Source: Desulfovibrio piger (GTDB taxonomy: Bacteria; Desulfobacterota; Desulfovibrionia; Desulfovibrionales; Desulfovibrionaceae). Taken from it: 64,000 bases of DNA. Positions 55,098 to 64,000 of this stretch are shown here, one piece after another. The notes under the pieces were generated by a model. It made no database searches. It worked only from the letters and a program-made list of their open reading frames with translations, and had not been told where the DNA came from. Every line of letters begins with the position of its first letter. Position 1 is the first letter of the stretch. The DNA is taken from positions 2,132,501 to 2,196,500 of the forward strand of contig NZ_LT630450.1 of the NCBI RefSeq assembly GCF_900116045.1, given 5' to 3'. The position numbers and the translations under genes were made by a program.

Positions 55098-55460
55098 GGC
55101 GGAACAGGGGGTTGGGGTGGCGGAGGGCAGGCCGGAGAGGCCCGCGGCACGATGATCTTTCTTGTAGCGGCTTTGCCCCGGGCTGGCAATGCGCGTCCGG
55201 CGGCGGGATGGTCCCCCGCCCCTCCCGCGGCGGGAAAAGCGCGTCCGGCGTGGGAAAAATCCGTCGTCAGGCAAAAAAGCATTGCCTCCCGGCCTTTCCT
55301 GTGCTATGCAACGCAACTGGCCTACGCCTCTGTCTGGCCCCGACTACCGCGCGTCCCGCCACAGGATGCGTGGCCTGTGGCGCGGCCAAGAACAAAAATC
55401 ACTTGACTTTTCTTGCAGCATGAGGCAAACAGGCCTCTCTCTTTTCGGAGGTTTAAGAGC
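55098..55460. other. Region upstream of rplU
   Basis: About 360 bases between divergent genes, without a supported gene. A TTGACT at 55403-55408 could be a -35 box, but no TATAAT-like sequence is 17 bases downstream. CGGAGG is the ribosome-binding site of rplU. Leader regulation by L21 is possible but not shown. Confidence 0.4.
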
Positions 55461-55769
55461 ATGTACGCTATTATTGAAACGGGCGGCAAACAGTACCGCG
55501 TCGAAGAAGGTTCCAAGATCGTTGTGGAAAAGCTCGCTGGCGAAGCCGGCAGCGAAATCAAGCTGGACAAGGTGCTGATGCTTGGCGGCGCCGACGTGAA
55601 AGTGGGCGCTCCCTATGTGGAAAACGCTGCCGTGACCGCCGAAGTGGTGGAACAGGGCCGCGGCGCCAAGGTCATGGTGTTCAAGCGCTGGCGTCGTAAC
55701 GACTCGCGCAAGCTGCGCGGTCATCGTCAGGACTGCACCACCATCCGCGTCAAAAGCATTAACGGCTAG
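55461..55769 (+). CDS. rplU: 50S ribosomal protein L21
   Basis: The 102-residue protein begins [20 protein letters not shown] behind GGAGG and ends [14 protein letters not shown], both hallmarks of L21, which binds 23S rRNA near L20. Earlier in-frame ATGs would add non-homologous sequence and are rejected. It is followed by rpmA and obg in the universally conserved order. Confidence 0.98.
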   Translation: MYAIIETGGKQYRVEEGSKIVVEKLAGEAGSEIKLDKVLMLGGADVKVGAPYVENAAVTAEVVEQGRGAKVMVFKRWRRNDSRKLRGHRQDCTTIRVKSING

Positions 55770-55825
55770 CTTGGCGGCGTGTCCCCGCGGGGACGCACGG
55801 CAATCTGCCTTGTAAGGAGTATACC

Positions 55826-56098
55826 ATGGCTCATAAGAAAGCAGGCGGCTCTTCGCGTAACGGCCGCGACAGTGCGGGCCAAAGACGCGGCGTGAAGCGC
55901 TTTGGCGGCCAGAACGTGCTGGCTGGCAACATCATCGTGCGTCAGCTCGGCACCAAGATCTATCCCGGCACCAACGTGGGCATGGGCAGGGACTACACCC
56001 TGTTCGCCAAGGTTGACGGCGTGGTGCGTTTTGAAAAGTACATCCGCAAGCGTCGCGTGCTCACCCGCGTGCATGTGGAAGCCCCCGTTGCCGAATAA
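55826..56098 (+). CDS. rpmA: 50S ribosomal protein L27
   Basis: A 90-residue protein beginning [20 protein letters not shown], the mature N-terminus that reaches the peptidyl transferase centre, with ILVRQ-type core ([18 protein letters not shown]). There is no Firmicute-type cleaved leader. It follows rplU by 56 bases with AAGGAG before it. Confidence 0.98.
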   Translation: MAHKKAGGSSRNGRDSAGQRRGVKRFGGQNVLAGNIIVRQLGTKIYPGTNVGMGRDYTLFAKVDGVVRFEKYIRKRRVLTRVHVEAPVAE

Positions 56099-56124
56099 CG
56101 GCGCGGCAAGGCGTGATTTTTGAA

Positions 56125-56156
56125 GGGAAGAGGCCGCAGGGCTTCTTCCCTTTTTT
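56125..56156 (+). terminator. Terminator or attenuator between rpmA and obg
   Basis: Stem GGGAAGAGGCC / GGCTTCTTCCC (one G-T pair), loop GCAG, then TTTTTT, 26 bases past the rpmA stop. It would separate the ribosomal protein genes from obg at least in part. Confidence 0.72.
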
Positions 56157-56236
56157 GCTTTTTCAGGCCCCTGCGGCCTGCGGTACGCCCGCAAGGCGTC
56201 CCGAAGATCAGGGTGGCGACACCCGGGAGATGTTTC

Positions 56237-57340
<1,104 letters not shown>

Positions 57341-57417
57341 CGCGTGCGGGGCGGGGCCGCGGGGCCGCCTGGCAGGCCGTGCTCCTGCCCCGTTTTTCGT
57401 CACTCAGGAGGAGAAGC

Positions 57418-57843
57418 ATGAAACATATCCTTTTGTCCTGCCTCCTGCTGCTGGCCCTGTGCGCCACCGCCCCGGCCGCCCCTGTGGAGAGGCAGACCTT
57501 CCGCGTGGTCGCCCCCGAGGGCTGGACCGTGACCGCCGTGCCGGACGTGGGCGAAGGCGTGGTGCTGGTGGCCCCGGACAAGTCCGTGAGCGTCACCATC
57601 GTCACCGCCGCCAGCGGGACCATGACGCCGGAACAGCTGGCGGCCGACTATGAGCAGAAGCTGCACGCCGCCCGTGTGGCGCAGAACGGCAACTATTACG
57701 GCCTCAAGGGCATGGCGGGCGACCTGCCGCTGGAGGTCTGCCTCTGGACCTTCGACGGCATGCACGGCGTGGCCAGCATCGTGGGCCGCACCGGCCATCC
57801 CGCCCTGCAGGGCATCGTGGACTCGCTGGAGTTCTACAAGTAG
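57418..57843 (+). CDS. Small exported protein of unknown function
   Basis: A 141-residue protein starting behind AGGAGG. The signal peptide is MKHILLSCLLLLALCATAPA. The mature domain (TFRVVAPEGWTVTAVPDVGE, LVAPDKSVSVTIVT, MTPEQLAADYEQKL, LQGIVDSLEF) has the alternating strand/helix pattern of the DUF-type proteins related to the PsbP/LpqN fold seen in many Gram-negatives. I do not assign a function. It lies 77 bases after obg and before a strong terminator. Confidence 0.8.
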   Translation: MKHILLSCLLLLALCATAPAAPVERQTFRVVAPEGWTVTAVPDVGEGVVLVAPDKSVSVTIVTAASGTMTPEQLAADYEQKLHAARVAQNGNYYGLKGMAGDLPLEVCLWTFDGMHGVASIVGRTGHPALQGIVDSLEFYK

Positions 57844-58008
57844 GCCGTCTCTCGTGTATTTCATGAGGGGCGGGGCGCAGCCTCCCAGCCTCCCTGTTGT
57901 CCGGCAAAGCTCCCGAACGTCATTCCGTAACGCCGGGGAGCCTGCCGTCAGCCGGGGAGATGTCGGGCATGGTCCGGTGCACTCCCCCCTCAGATCATCA
58001 CAGAAACC

Positions 58009-58043
58009 AAAAAGGACGCCGGATTATCCGGCGTCCTTTTTTT
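58009..58043. terminator. Bidirectional terminator
   Basis: AAAAAGGACGCCGGA-TTA-TCCGGCGTCCTTTTTTT; perfect 11-bp stem. It serves the exported protein gene and, from the other side, the psd gene. The rest of 57844-58202 holds no gene. Confidence 0.86.
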
Positions 58044-58202
58044 CGTCACGGCTCCGGCAGGGGACCATGACGCCATATGCGGGGGATTTCTGGTGATGTC
58101 CCTCTTGTCGGCCCTGCCCGTCATCAATGATGTTTCGAAGGACGGCAGGGAATCGGCGTGTCGGCTTCGTGCGGGATCACAGGGCCGGGACTTTTATCCC
58201 GC

Positions 58203-58910
58203 TCATTCGGCAGACAGGCTTTCGGGGGAAGGATGCCTTTCGCTGTCTTCCGAGGGCAGGGCGCTGCAAGACTGCCGCCGTGCCGCGACGATGCTTTGGC
58301 CGGCGAAGACCTTCTGCCCCACCGCCACACGGGGCATGTAGTCCGGGGGAAGGTAGAGATCGACACGGGAGCCGAACTTGATCATGCCGATGCGTTCCCC
58401 TTTTTTGCCCATGCCGCCTATCTCCGCATAACTGACGATGCGCCGGGCTATAAGCCCCGCGATCTGTACCATGACGAAATCCCCGTCATCGGCCTTCAGG
58501 GCATAGGCGCAGCGTTCGTTGTCCCGGGAGGCTTTGTCCAGGGACGCGTTGAAGAATTTGCCGGGATAGTAGCGGATGTCCTTGATGGTGGCATCGACCG
58601 GCATCCGGTTCACGTGCACGTCAAAAAGGTTCATGAAGATGCTGATGCAGGTGCGCCGCTCCCCCGTGAACGGCTCGCCGACCTGCTCGATCCGCACGAT
58701 CCTGCCGTCGGCCGGACTGAGGGCACAATGTCTTTCCTGCGGGCATACCCGGTCGGGATCACGGAAAAAATGGCTGGACAGCCAGAGCACGAGCAAAAAG
58801 GCCAGGGCCGGGAACCAGAGCCCCAGGAGGGCGAACAGGAGCGCGCTGAACGCGACAAGGGCGAGGAACGGGAAACCTTCCCTGCATATGCCGATTTGGG
58901 GATGTTTCAT
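58203..58910 (-). CDS. psd: Phosphatidylserine decarboxylase
   Basis: Makes phosphatidylethanolamine from phosphatidylserine. The 235-residue protein (ATG behind TTGGAG; an ATG at 58940 is less likely) is of the short bacterial type. It has an N-terminal hydrophobic pair (about 15-45), SPADGRIVRIEQV, FMNLFDVHVNRMPVDATI, and the self-cleavage site in IKFGSRVDLYLP, where the serine of G-S becomes the pyruvoyl group. The C-terminal tail beyond AGQSIVA is longer than usual and polar. No pssA is adjacent in this window. Confidence 0.94.
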   Translation of the reverse strand: MKHPQIGICREGFPFLALVAFSALLFALLGLWFPALAFLLVLWLSSHFFRDPDRVCPQERHCALSPADGRIVRIEQVGEPFTGERRTCISIFMNLFDVHVNRMPVDATIKDIRYYPGKFFNASLDKASRDNERCAYALKADDGDFVMVQIAGLIARRIVSYAEIGGMGKKGERIGMIKFGSRVDLYLPPDYMPRVAVGQKVFAGQSIVAARRQSCSALPSEDSERHPSPESLSAE

Positions 58911-58970
58911 GCGTATGTCTCCAAGCTGGGAGGCCTCCATGCACGGGCAGGGAGGCCTTCCCCAGTCAGG

Positions 58971-59396
58971 CTACACGAGTGACGGACACAAAAAGTCCGT
59001 CCCGTGCTGCCTCAGGATGTCGGCGCCGTCATAGTGGGCCCGTTTCTCAAGGAATTTCCCGTCCTTGAGCGTGATCATGAACATCAGGGAAAAACGCACC
59101 TTTTTGTTCGTGGGCGGGAGGCCGAGAAAAGGCCTGGTGTGGACCCCTTCATAGACCAGATAGCAGGCCACCTTGTCGCCTTCCGCAAACATGTTGTGGA
59201 TGCGCATGGTAAAGCCCGGGCAGGCGTCCATATGGTTCTTTTCCTGCCGGATGAACTCATCGGCCGAAAGGGGATGGTCTATCTGGGAGTAGAAGCGGAA
59301 ATCAGGGTGGCACAGGTCCTTCAGCGCATCGTAGTTGTTCTCTTCGATGAGCTGATAGAACTTTTTGACGACAGCTTTGTTTTCTTCAGGGGACAT
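58971..59396 (-). CDS. SnoaL-like (NTF2-fold) protein
   Basis: A 141-residue protein starting behind AAGGAG. The fold is read from VVKKFYQLIEENNYDALKDL, DFRFYSQ, HPLSADEFIRQEKNHMDACP, MRIHNMFAEGDKVACYLVYE, THTRPF-like (HTRPFLGLPPTNKKV) and MFMITLKDGKFLEKRAHYD. This is the pattern of the SnoaL-like or ester-cyclase family. Natural substrates vary widely, so none is assigned. It is divergent from the MerR regulator with an operator-like palindrome between them, so it is probably its target. Confidence 0.82.
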   Translation of the reverse strand: MSPEENKAVVKKFYQLIEENNYDALKDLCHPDFRFYSQIDHPLSADEFIRQEKNHMDACPGFTMRIHNMFAEGDKVACYLVYEGVHTRPFLGLPPTNKKVRFSLMFMITLKDGKFLEKRAHYDGADILRQHGTDFLCPSLV

Positions 59397-59457
59397 GGAT
59401 GTGCTCCTTGCTGGGTGGTGGTAGTGCGGATCCGCGTATCCTTCCAGGAGGTCTGCA

Positions 59458-59491
59458 TTGACGCTAATCCTTATAGCAGCTATAAGGTCAA
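59458..59491. promoter_or_regulatory. MerR-type operator/promoter between the SnoaL-like and merR-like genes
   Basis: TTGACG (59458-59463), then the palindrome CCTTATAGCAGCTATAAGG (59469-59487). The -10 is TATAAG at 17 bases or TAAGGT at 19 bases; a spacer of 19 is the MerR-family hallmark. A reverse TTGACC (59486-59491) allows divergent transcription. Confidence 0.62.
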
Positions 59492-59536
59492 GCACTTTTC
59501 TTGCGATGTCGTCCCCTGCACGTCGGAGAGGTGAAC

Positions 59537-59974
59537 ATGAGGATAGGAGAGGTCGCAAAAATTTCCCGCTGCCCGGCGGTCACCATCCGCTACTATGAAA
59601 AGATCGGCTTGCTGCCCAACGCAAAGCGGACGGCGTCAAACTACCGAATCTACGATCAGAACGATCTGGAGCGCCTGCGCTTCATCCGCCATTGCCGCAA
59701 CCACGGCATGTCGCTTGCCGACATCGAAAAACTGTTGTCGCTAAAGGATGATGACGGTGTCCTTCATGATGGGGACATCGTCGCTATCGTCGAATCCCAC
59801 AGGAAAAACATAAAAGCGCAGATCGCCTCGCTGACTGCCCTGCTCCGCAAACTGGACGACCTGGTCGCCGACCCGGCCGGAGGAAAGGAAAAAGGGGACA
59901 GGATCATGGAGACGCTGGGGGCGCCGTGCCCCGCCTGTTCCGATTATGCGCGATTCCCGCATGACCCCTCATGA
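59537..59974 (+). CDS. MerR family regulator of the CadR/PbrR/ZntR type
   Basis: A 145-residue regulator starting at MRIGEVAKISRCPAVTIRYY, the MerR helix-turn-helix with wing (YRIYDQNDLERLRFIRHCR). The cysteine in FIRHC and the C-terminal pair CPAC match the positions of metal-binding cysteines in Cd/Pb/Zn sensors. The rest is the dimerisation coiled coil (IVESHRKNIKAQIASLTALL). A metal response is plausible; no transporter gene is adjacent. It is divergent from the SnoaL-like gene with a shared operator. Confidence 0.88.
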   Translation: MRIGEVAKISRCPAVTIRYYEKIGLLPNAKRTASNYRIYDQNDLERLRFIRHCRNHGMSLADIEKLLSLKDDDGVLHDGDIVAIVESHRKNIKAQIASLTALLRKLDDLVADPAGGKEKGDRIMETLGAPCPACSDYARFPHDPS

Positions 59975-60121
59975 AGGAGGGAGGGGCGGCCGGAAGATGG
60001 GGCCGCCTGCTGGAAAACACTGCCACTTTGCACACTGGCTGTTTGTCGTGCTTTGGGCTATGGTCAGGCGGCGTCCGCCGGAGGCGGACGGGAATGTTTC
60101 AGAGCCCTTGCAGGAGCGATT

Positions 60122-61309
60122 ATGGAAAGACAGGCCGATTGGCGACAGGAAAAAGCACAGGCACTGGCCCGTGCCCGTGTGGTGGTCATCAAGGTGGGCA
60201 GTGCGGTATTGACCGATGCCCGGGGGCTGGGCACGCCCGTGCTGGAAAGCCTGGCCCGTCAGATGGCCGCCCTGCGCACCGCGCCGGACGGGCATGAACG
60301 CCGTCTGGTGCTGGTCTCTTCCGGGGCCGTGGCGGCCGGTCGCGCCGTCCTGCGTGCCCACGGCCACAGCGGCGAGACCTCCGGCCTGTCCGCCCGCCAG
60401 GCGGCTGCCGCTGTGGGACAGGGCCAGCTCATGCGCGCCTGGGACGAGGTCTTCCGCGCCCATGATTTTCCCACCGCGCAGGTGCTGCTCACCCGCGACG
60501 ACCTGCGCGCCCGGCAGCGCTTCCTCAATGCCCGCAACACCTTTGCCGAGCTCATGGACTGGGGCGTGCTGCCCATCGTCAACGAGAACGACACGGTTTC
60601 GGTCAGCGAGCTCAAATTCGGTGACAACGACTGCCTGGCCAGCCTGCTGGTCAACCTTATCGGTGCCGACCTCTACATCAACCTGACCTCGGCTCCCGGC
60701 GTCTACGCGGCCAACCCGCAGGACGTGCCCGACGCGGGCATCCTGGAATGCGTGGAGGACGTGGCGGGCCTGGATCTGGGCCGCATGTGCGGCGGCAAGA
60801 CCAGCGTGGGCACCGGCGGCATGTATTCCAAATTGCAGGCCGCGCGCCGTGCCGCCCAGCTGGGCGTGCCCACCCTCATCCTGCCCGGCCGGGAGGCGGA
60901 CGTGCTGGCGCGCGCCTTTGCCGGCGAGGCCGTGGGCACCTGGATCCGTCCCGAGGAACACGCCATCCCGCGGCGCAAGTTCTGGCTGGCCTACCAGTCC
61001 GATCCGGCGGGCACGGTGCTGGTGGATGCCGGTGCGGCCGAGGCCCTGCTCAGCAAGGGCGGCAGCCTGCTGCCCGGCGGTGTGCGGCAGGTGCTGGGCA
61101 ATTTCCAGAAAGGCGCGCTGGTGCGCGTGGCCCGCCTGGGCGAGAGCGACAGCCACGCCGGCCTGGGCGTGGGCCTGTCCAATTACAGCGCCGCGGACCT
61201 GCGCAAGATCATGGGCCTGCGGCGCCATGAGGTGGCCGCCATCCTGGGCGACGCCCATTACCCCGAGGTCATCCACCGCGACAATCTGCTCATGGATGCC
61301 GCCGTCTAG
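60122..61309 (+). CDS. proB: Glutamate 5-kinase
   Basis: First enzyme of proline synthesis, phosphorylating glutamate. The 395-residue protein starts behind AGGAG. The amino acid kinase domain has VVIKVGSAVLTDARG, LVLVSSGAVAAGRAVL, LTRDDLRARQRFLNARNTF, IVNENDTVS and GTGGMYSKLQAARRA. Residues beyond about 290 form a PUA domain (GTVLVDAGAAEALLSKGGSL). Preceded by the MerR gene and a GC hairpin (CGTCCGCC/GGCGGACG, 60069-60087). Confidence 0.96.
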   Translation: MERQADWRQEKAQALARARVVVIKVGSAVLTDARGLGTPVLESLARQMAALRTAPDGHERRLVLVSSGAVAAGRAVLRAHGHSGETSGLSARQAAAAVGQGQLMRAWDEVFRAHDFPTAQVLLTRDDLRARQRFLNARNTFAELMDWGVLPIVNENDTVSVSELKFGDNDCLASLLVNLIGADLYINLTSAPGVYAANPQDVPDAGILECVEDVAGLDLGRMCGGKTSVGTGGMYSKLQAARRAAQLGVPTLILPGREADVLARAFAGEAVGTWIRPEEHAIPRRKFWLAYQSDPAGTVLVDAGAAEALLSKGGSLLPGGVRQVLGNFQKGALVRVARLGESDSHAGLGVGLSNYSAADLRKIMGLRRHEVAAILGDAHYPEVIHRDNLLMDAAV

Positions 61310-61548
61310 GCGGTACATCCTTTCCCGGGCAGGAGAGCCTGTGCGGCATGGCCGCCGGTGCCCGCGGGCGACGGCTCAGGGGCACGGCGTCCGGGGGCGT
61401 CATCCGGGGGGCGGGCCCTTCCACGGGCGCGGACGGGGGCCCGGGTACGGCGTGTGCGCGGCCTGGCGGACCGCGCGGAACGTATTTTTCAACGCGCTGC
61501 CTGCGGAAGGCCTTGTGCCGGATGCGGCGGCATGATCAGGGAGGGACC

Positions 61549-62046
61549 ATGTCCGGCAAACACACTGTCATGACGCCCGGGGCGGCCATCGCCGCCTGTT
61601 TCGGCAAATTCGCCCGCTGCTACGGTCGCAGCTGCCGGGCCGAGTTCATCTGGTTCCTGCTGTTCTTCCTGGTCCTGGGGGCCCTGGCCGTGTGGTTCAC
61701 CTCGCCCATGATCGTGGGCATGCTCTGGGCCCTGCTGATGATCCCGCTCAGCGCCGTGGGCATCCGCCGCCTGCATGACCTGAACCTGCCCGGCGGCATC
61801 TGGACGGTCTGGCTGACCATCACCGTCATCCTGCCCATGTTCGGCCTTTCCAACTACATGAACAACGAAGGGCACCTTTCGGATTACATGCTCTATCTGC
61901 ACTATGCCTGGCTGTTCATCACCGGCACGCTGCTGCTCTTCCTCTGCTTCGCCGGCGGACAGGAAGGCCCCAACAAGTACGGCCCGGTGCCGTGCGTGAA
62001 GGCCGCCGCTGCCGCGGACGAGGAAGAGGGGGCCAAAGAAGGCTAG
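61549..62046 (+). CDS. DUF805 family membrane protein
   Basis: A 165-residue integral membrane protein starting behind GGGAGGGACC. The N-terminal CFGKFARCYGRSCRAEFIWF and GIRRLHDLNLPGGIWTVWL are the DUF805 signature (RxxxxEFW.., RRLHD). Four helices follow the N-terminal one, and the tail is acidic (DEEEGAKEG). Function unknown; homologues are inner-membrane proteins. The 240-base gap before it holds no supported gene. Confidence 0.88.
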   Translation: MSGKHTVMTPGAAIAACFGKFARCYGRSCRAEFIWFLLFFLVLGALAVWFTSPMIVGMLWALLMIPLSAVGIRRLHDLNLPGGIWTVWLTITVILPMFGLSNYMNNEGHLSDYMLYLHYAWLFITGTLLLFLCFAGGQEGPNKYGPVPCVKAAAAADEEEGAKEG

Positions 62047-62080
62047 GCCACTATTCCCTGTTCGGGAGACACCTGATGAA

Positions 62081-62107
62081 GCGGAGCCCGGTGGCCCCGC
62101 TTTTTTT
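62081..62107 (+). terminator. Terminator of the DUF805 gene
   Basis: Stem GCGGAGCC / GGCCCCGC (one mismatch), loop CGGT, then seven T; 35 bases past the stop. Confidence 0.78.
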
Positions 62108-62225
62108 ATGCGCACAGGAACAGCGCAAAGATCGCCAGGCTCTCCATGCAAGGCCCTCAAAACCATTTCTCGCGCTGGGCATCCCTGTGCCGCCAGTCTG
62201 TTGCCGCGCATATCCGCCTGCCATC

Positions 62226-62266
62226 AAAAAAGCCCCACGGTCCGCCGCATGGCGGACCGTGGGGCT
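62226..62266 (-). terminator. Terminator of the 2-oxoacid oxidoreductase operon
   Basis: A perfect 16-bp stem AGCCCCACGGTCCGCC / GGCGGACCGTGGGGCT with a 4-base loop, then TTTTTT on the minus strand; about 90 bases past the gamma-subunit stop, beyond a long-hairpin repeat. Confidence 0.8.
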
Positions 62267-62271
62267 TGGAC

Positions 62272-62350
62272 AAAGCGCGCTGGGGAGGGATGGGGGTACG
62301 GGGGAAGGGGACCCCTCTCGCGCCAGCAGAGGGGGCCCCTTCCCCCGTCC
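62272..62350. repeat. Dispersed long-hairpin repeat, copy 11
   Basis: Begins AAAGCGCGCTGGGGAGGG; core arms ACGGGGGAAGGGGACCCC and GGGGGCCCCTTCCCCCGT. It lies 6 bases past the gamma-subunit stop, core toward the gene. Confidence 0.82.
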
Positions 62351-62356
62351 AGCTGG

Positions 62357-62896
62357 TTACGCGAAGTCGTAGCCGGCCTGCAGGGCCTTGGCGTTGACCG
62401 GGATCAGCTTGGCGTAGTGGGCGCTGACCACGCGGTTGAGGGCCTCCTGCACGGCGTCCAGGGGCAGGGAGCCGGTGGCCTTGATCCAGGCGCCCAGGGC
62501 CACCATGTTGGCCAGCTTCACATTGCCCAGTTCGTGGGCGATGTCGTTGACCGGGATGTAGACCGTGCGGTGCCTGCCGTCCAGCAGGCCTTCGGAGATG
62601 AGCGAGGCGTTGACGATCTGCACGCCGTCGGGGTGCAGGCGGGGCTGGAACTTGGCCAGCGAGGGCTCGTTGAGCACGATGATGGAGCGGGGCGTGTTGA
62701 CCAGGGGCGAGCCCACGGGATGTTCGTCCAGCACCACGGTGCAGTTGGCGGTGCCGCCGCGCATCTCGGCGCCGTAGACCGGGATGAAGCTCACTTCGAG
62801 GCCGTGTTCCATACCGGCCTGGGCCAGCAGGTTGCCGATGAGCATGACGCCCTGGCCGCCGAAACCGGCGATGATGACGTCCTGATACTTAGCCAT
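62357..62896 (-). CDS. 2-oxoacid:ferredoxin oxidoreductase gamma subunit
   Basis: A 179-residue subunit of the family with IIAGFGGQGVMLIGNLLAQA at the N-terminus and IPVYGAEMRGGTANCTVVL, the signature of gamma chains of 2-oxoglutarate or 2-oxoisovalerate:ferredoxin oxidoreductases. It oxidises a 2-oxoacid to acyl-CoA with reduced ferredoxin. Overlaps the beta gene by 8 bases. Substrate (Kor or Vor) cannot be decided from the sequence. Confidence 0.92.
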   Translation of the reverse strand: MAKYQDVIIAGFGGQGVMLIGNLLAQAGMEHGLEVSFIPVYGAEMRGGTANCTVVLDEHPVGSPLVNTPRSIIVLNEPSLAKFQPRLHPDGVQIVNASLISEGLLDGRHRTVYIPVNDIAHELGNVKLANMVALGAWIKATGSLPLDAVQEALNRVVSAHYAKLIPVNAKALQAGYDFA

Positions 62897-63704
62897 GCTG
62901 CACCTCGCTTTCGGCCTGGGCGGTCACGTCTTTGTACACGCCCAGAGGGAATACAGGGATCATGGCCTCGCTGATGCGCCTGTTGGCGCTGACGGGGTCC
63001 ATATGCCAGTTGGTGGGGCAGCCGGAGAGCAGCTCCACGAAGCCGAAGCCCAGGCCCTGCAGCTGCACTTCGAAGGCCTTGCGCAGGGCCTTCTTGGCCG
63101 CGCGCACATGCTTGACGCTGTCCAGGGCGCAGCGCTCGGAATAGGCCACGCCGGAGAGCTGGGCCATGAGTTCGGCCATGCGGATGGGGCCGCCTTCGTG
63201 GCGGGCCATGTCGCGGCCGCGGGGGCTGGTGGTGGTCTTCTGGCCCAGCAGGGTGGTGGGGGCCATCTGGCCGCCGGTCATGCCGTAGACGGTGTTGTTG
63301 ATGAAGATGCCGGTGATGAGCTCGCCGCGGTTGGCCGCGTGGATGGACTCGGCCAGCCCGATGGCGCCCATGTCGCCGTCGCCCTGATAGGTGAAGACCA
63401 CGCTTTCGGGACGGGCGCGGCGCACGCCGGTGGCCACGGCGCAGGCACGGCCGTGGGGGGCTTCGAGCCCGTCCACGTTGAAGTAGTCATAGGTGAAGGT
63501 GGCGCAGCCCACGGAGGCCACCAGGATGGTCCTGTCGGCCACGCCCAGCTCGTGCAGCACCTCGCTCACCAGTCGGTGGGCGATGCCGTGGTGGCAGCCG
63601 GGGCAGTAGTGGGTCACGCGCTCGTTGAGCACGGGATTGGTGTCGAAGACCAGGGTCTCGCCATCCTGGGGCACAAGGGCCTGTTCAAGTTCGTGCGCGT
63701 GCAT
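62889..63704 (-). CDS. 2-oxoacid:ferredoxin oxidoreductase beta (TPP) subunit
   Basis: The 271-residue thiamine-diphosphate-binding subunit, starting behind AAGGAG. THYCPGCHHGIAHRL is the family N-terminal cysteine motif; ASVGCATFTYDYFNVDGLEA, GDGDMGAIGLAESIHAANRG with the magnesium/TPP motif GDGDx..N, and FINNTVYGMTGGQMAPTTLL follow. These match KorB or VorB chains of anaerobes. It starts one base past the alpha stop and overlaps the gamma gene by 8 bases. Confidence 0.93.
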   Translation of the reverse strand: MHAHELEQALVPQDGETLVFDTNPVLNERVTHYCPGCHHGIAHRLVSEVLHELGVADRTILVASVGCATFTYDYFNVDGLEAPHGRACAVATGVRRARPESVVFTYQGDGDMGAIGLAESIHAANRGELITGIFINNTVYGMTGGQMAPTTLLGQKTTTSPRGRDMARHEGGPIRMAELMAQLSGVAYSERCALDSVKHVRAAKKALRKAFEVQLQGLGFGFVELLSGCPTNWHMDPVSANRRISEAMIPVFPLGVYKDVTAQAESEVQHG

Positions 63705-63705
63705 C

Positions 63706-64000
63706 TTAGTTCTCCTTGCAGGCCTGACGGATGGGATCTTCCAGGGCATCGGCGCCGATGAACAGGCCGGGCATGACGCCGTGCCAGTCCACCCTGGCGT
63801 TCTCGCCCATGAGGGACAGGCGCACGTCTTCCACCATCTGGCCGGTGTTCTGTTCGATGACCAGAAAGCGGCGGCCCGGAGCCAGGGCGCGCAGGGCGCC
63901 GGCCGGGAAGGGATAGAGCGTCTTGGGACGGAACAGGCCCGCCTTGAGGCCTTCTTCGCGCAGCTTGCGGACGGCGCTGCGGGCGATGCGGGCCATGGAG
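63706..64000 (-). CDS. 2-oxoacid:ferredoxin oxidoreductase alpha subunit (C-terminal end only)
   Basis: The last 97 or so residues of the alpha chain; the frame runs off the window end, and the internal ATG at 63996 is not a start. The visible part (KLREEGLKAGLFRPKTLYPF, ..RRFLVIEQNTGQMVEDVRL) matches the C-terminal domain of KorA/VorA-type chains. It is followed by beta after one base, giving alpha-beta-gamma order. Confidence 0.9.
   Translation of the reverse strand, partial: SMARIARSAVRKLREEGLKAGLFRPKTLYPFPAGALRALAPGRRFLVIEQNTGQMVEDVRLSLMGENARVDWHGVMPGLFIGADALEDPIRQACKEN

Overview
The window looks like a chromosomal segment of a high-GC sulfate-reducing bacterium of the Desulfovibrio group. 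The evidence is a split F-type ATP synthase (a b'-b-delta-alpha-gamma-beta operon at one end and a separate atpZ-atpI-atpB-atpE operon beside rex), a cobA-hemD fusion, a 2-oxoacid:ferredoxin oxidoreductase, and gene orders (rex-atpE-atpB; rplU-rpmA-obg with proB nearby) that I recall from Desulfovibrio. Almost everything is single-copy core metabolism. I see no tRNA or rRNA gene, insertion sequence, prophage or cas gene.

Layout. 1-5.2 kb: ATP synthase operon (minus strand) with a strong promoter and a possible Rex operator. 5.2-8 kb: a glycosyltransferase fused to a Rossmann-like domain, shikimate kinase and an M24 peptidase. 8.5-13.2 kb: a tightly overlapping set of a GNAT-like protein, an epimerase, an ABC-F ATPase and a Nudix hydrolase. 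13.3-15.1 kb: pyrK-pyrD, probably leaderless. 15.6-24.4 kb (plus): asd, a class IV aminotransferase, a TtuA-type tRNA thiolase, a large helicase-exonuclease fusion resembling MrfA joined to MrfB, and an AbgA-like hydrolase. 25-26.8 kb: a gamma-glutamyltranspeptidase. 27-34 kb: panB, purN, cobA-hemD, pepA, hemW and a nucleoside deaminase. 34-39.3 kb: asnS, a small exported protein, holB-like and purA.

39.6-45 kb is the least ordinary region: a three-gene minus-strand cassette encoding a LicC-LicA-type fusion, a CDP-glycerol glycerophosphotransferase-like protein, and an 846-residue protein joining a YidC/Oxa1-like membrane domain to a sulfatase-fold (phosphoglycerol/phosphoethanolamine transferase-like) domain. 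Together they suggest phospho-substituent decoration of a surface polymer. 45-49 kb: a small conserved-looking protein, a stand-alone AICAR transformylase and a cobyrinate diamide synthase. 49.3-53.3 kb: nitroreductase, a two-repeat CRISPR-like element, rex and the F0 operon. 53.5-64 kb: an RNA methyltransferase, rplU-rpmA-obg, psd, a CadR/PbrR-like MerR regulator divergent from a SnoaL-like protein, proB, a DUF805 protein, and an oxoacid oxidoreductase that runs off the end.

A dispersed family of GC-rich long hairpins occupies many intergenic gaps (eleven recognisable copies plus one divergent relative). Most copies lie a few tens of bases past a stop codon, with the palindromic core toward the gene. 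It is the clearest non-coding structure in the window. All calls are by eye from sequence; no database search was run.
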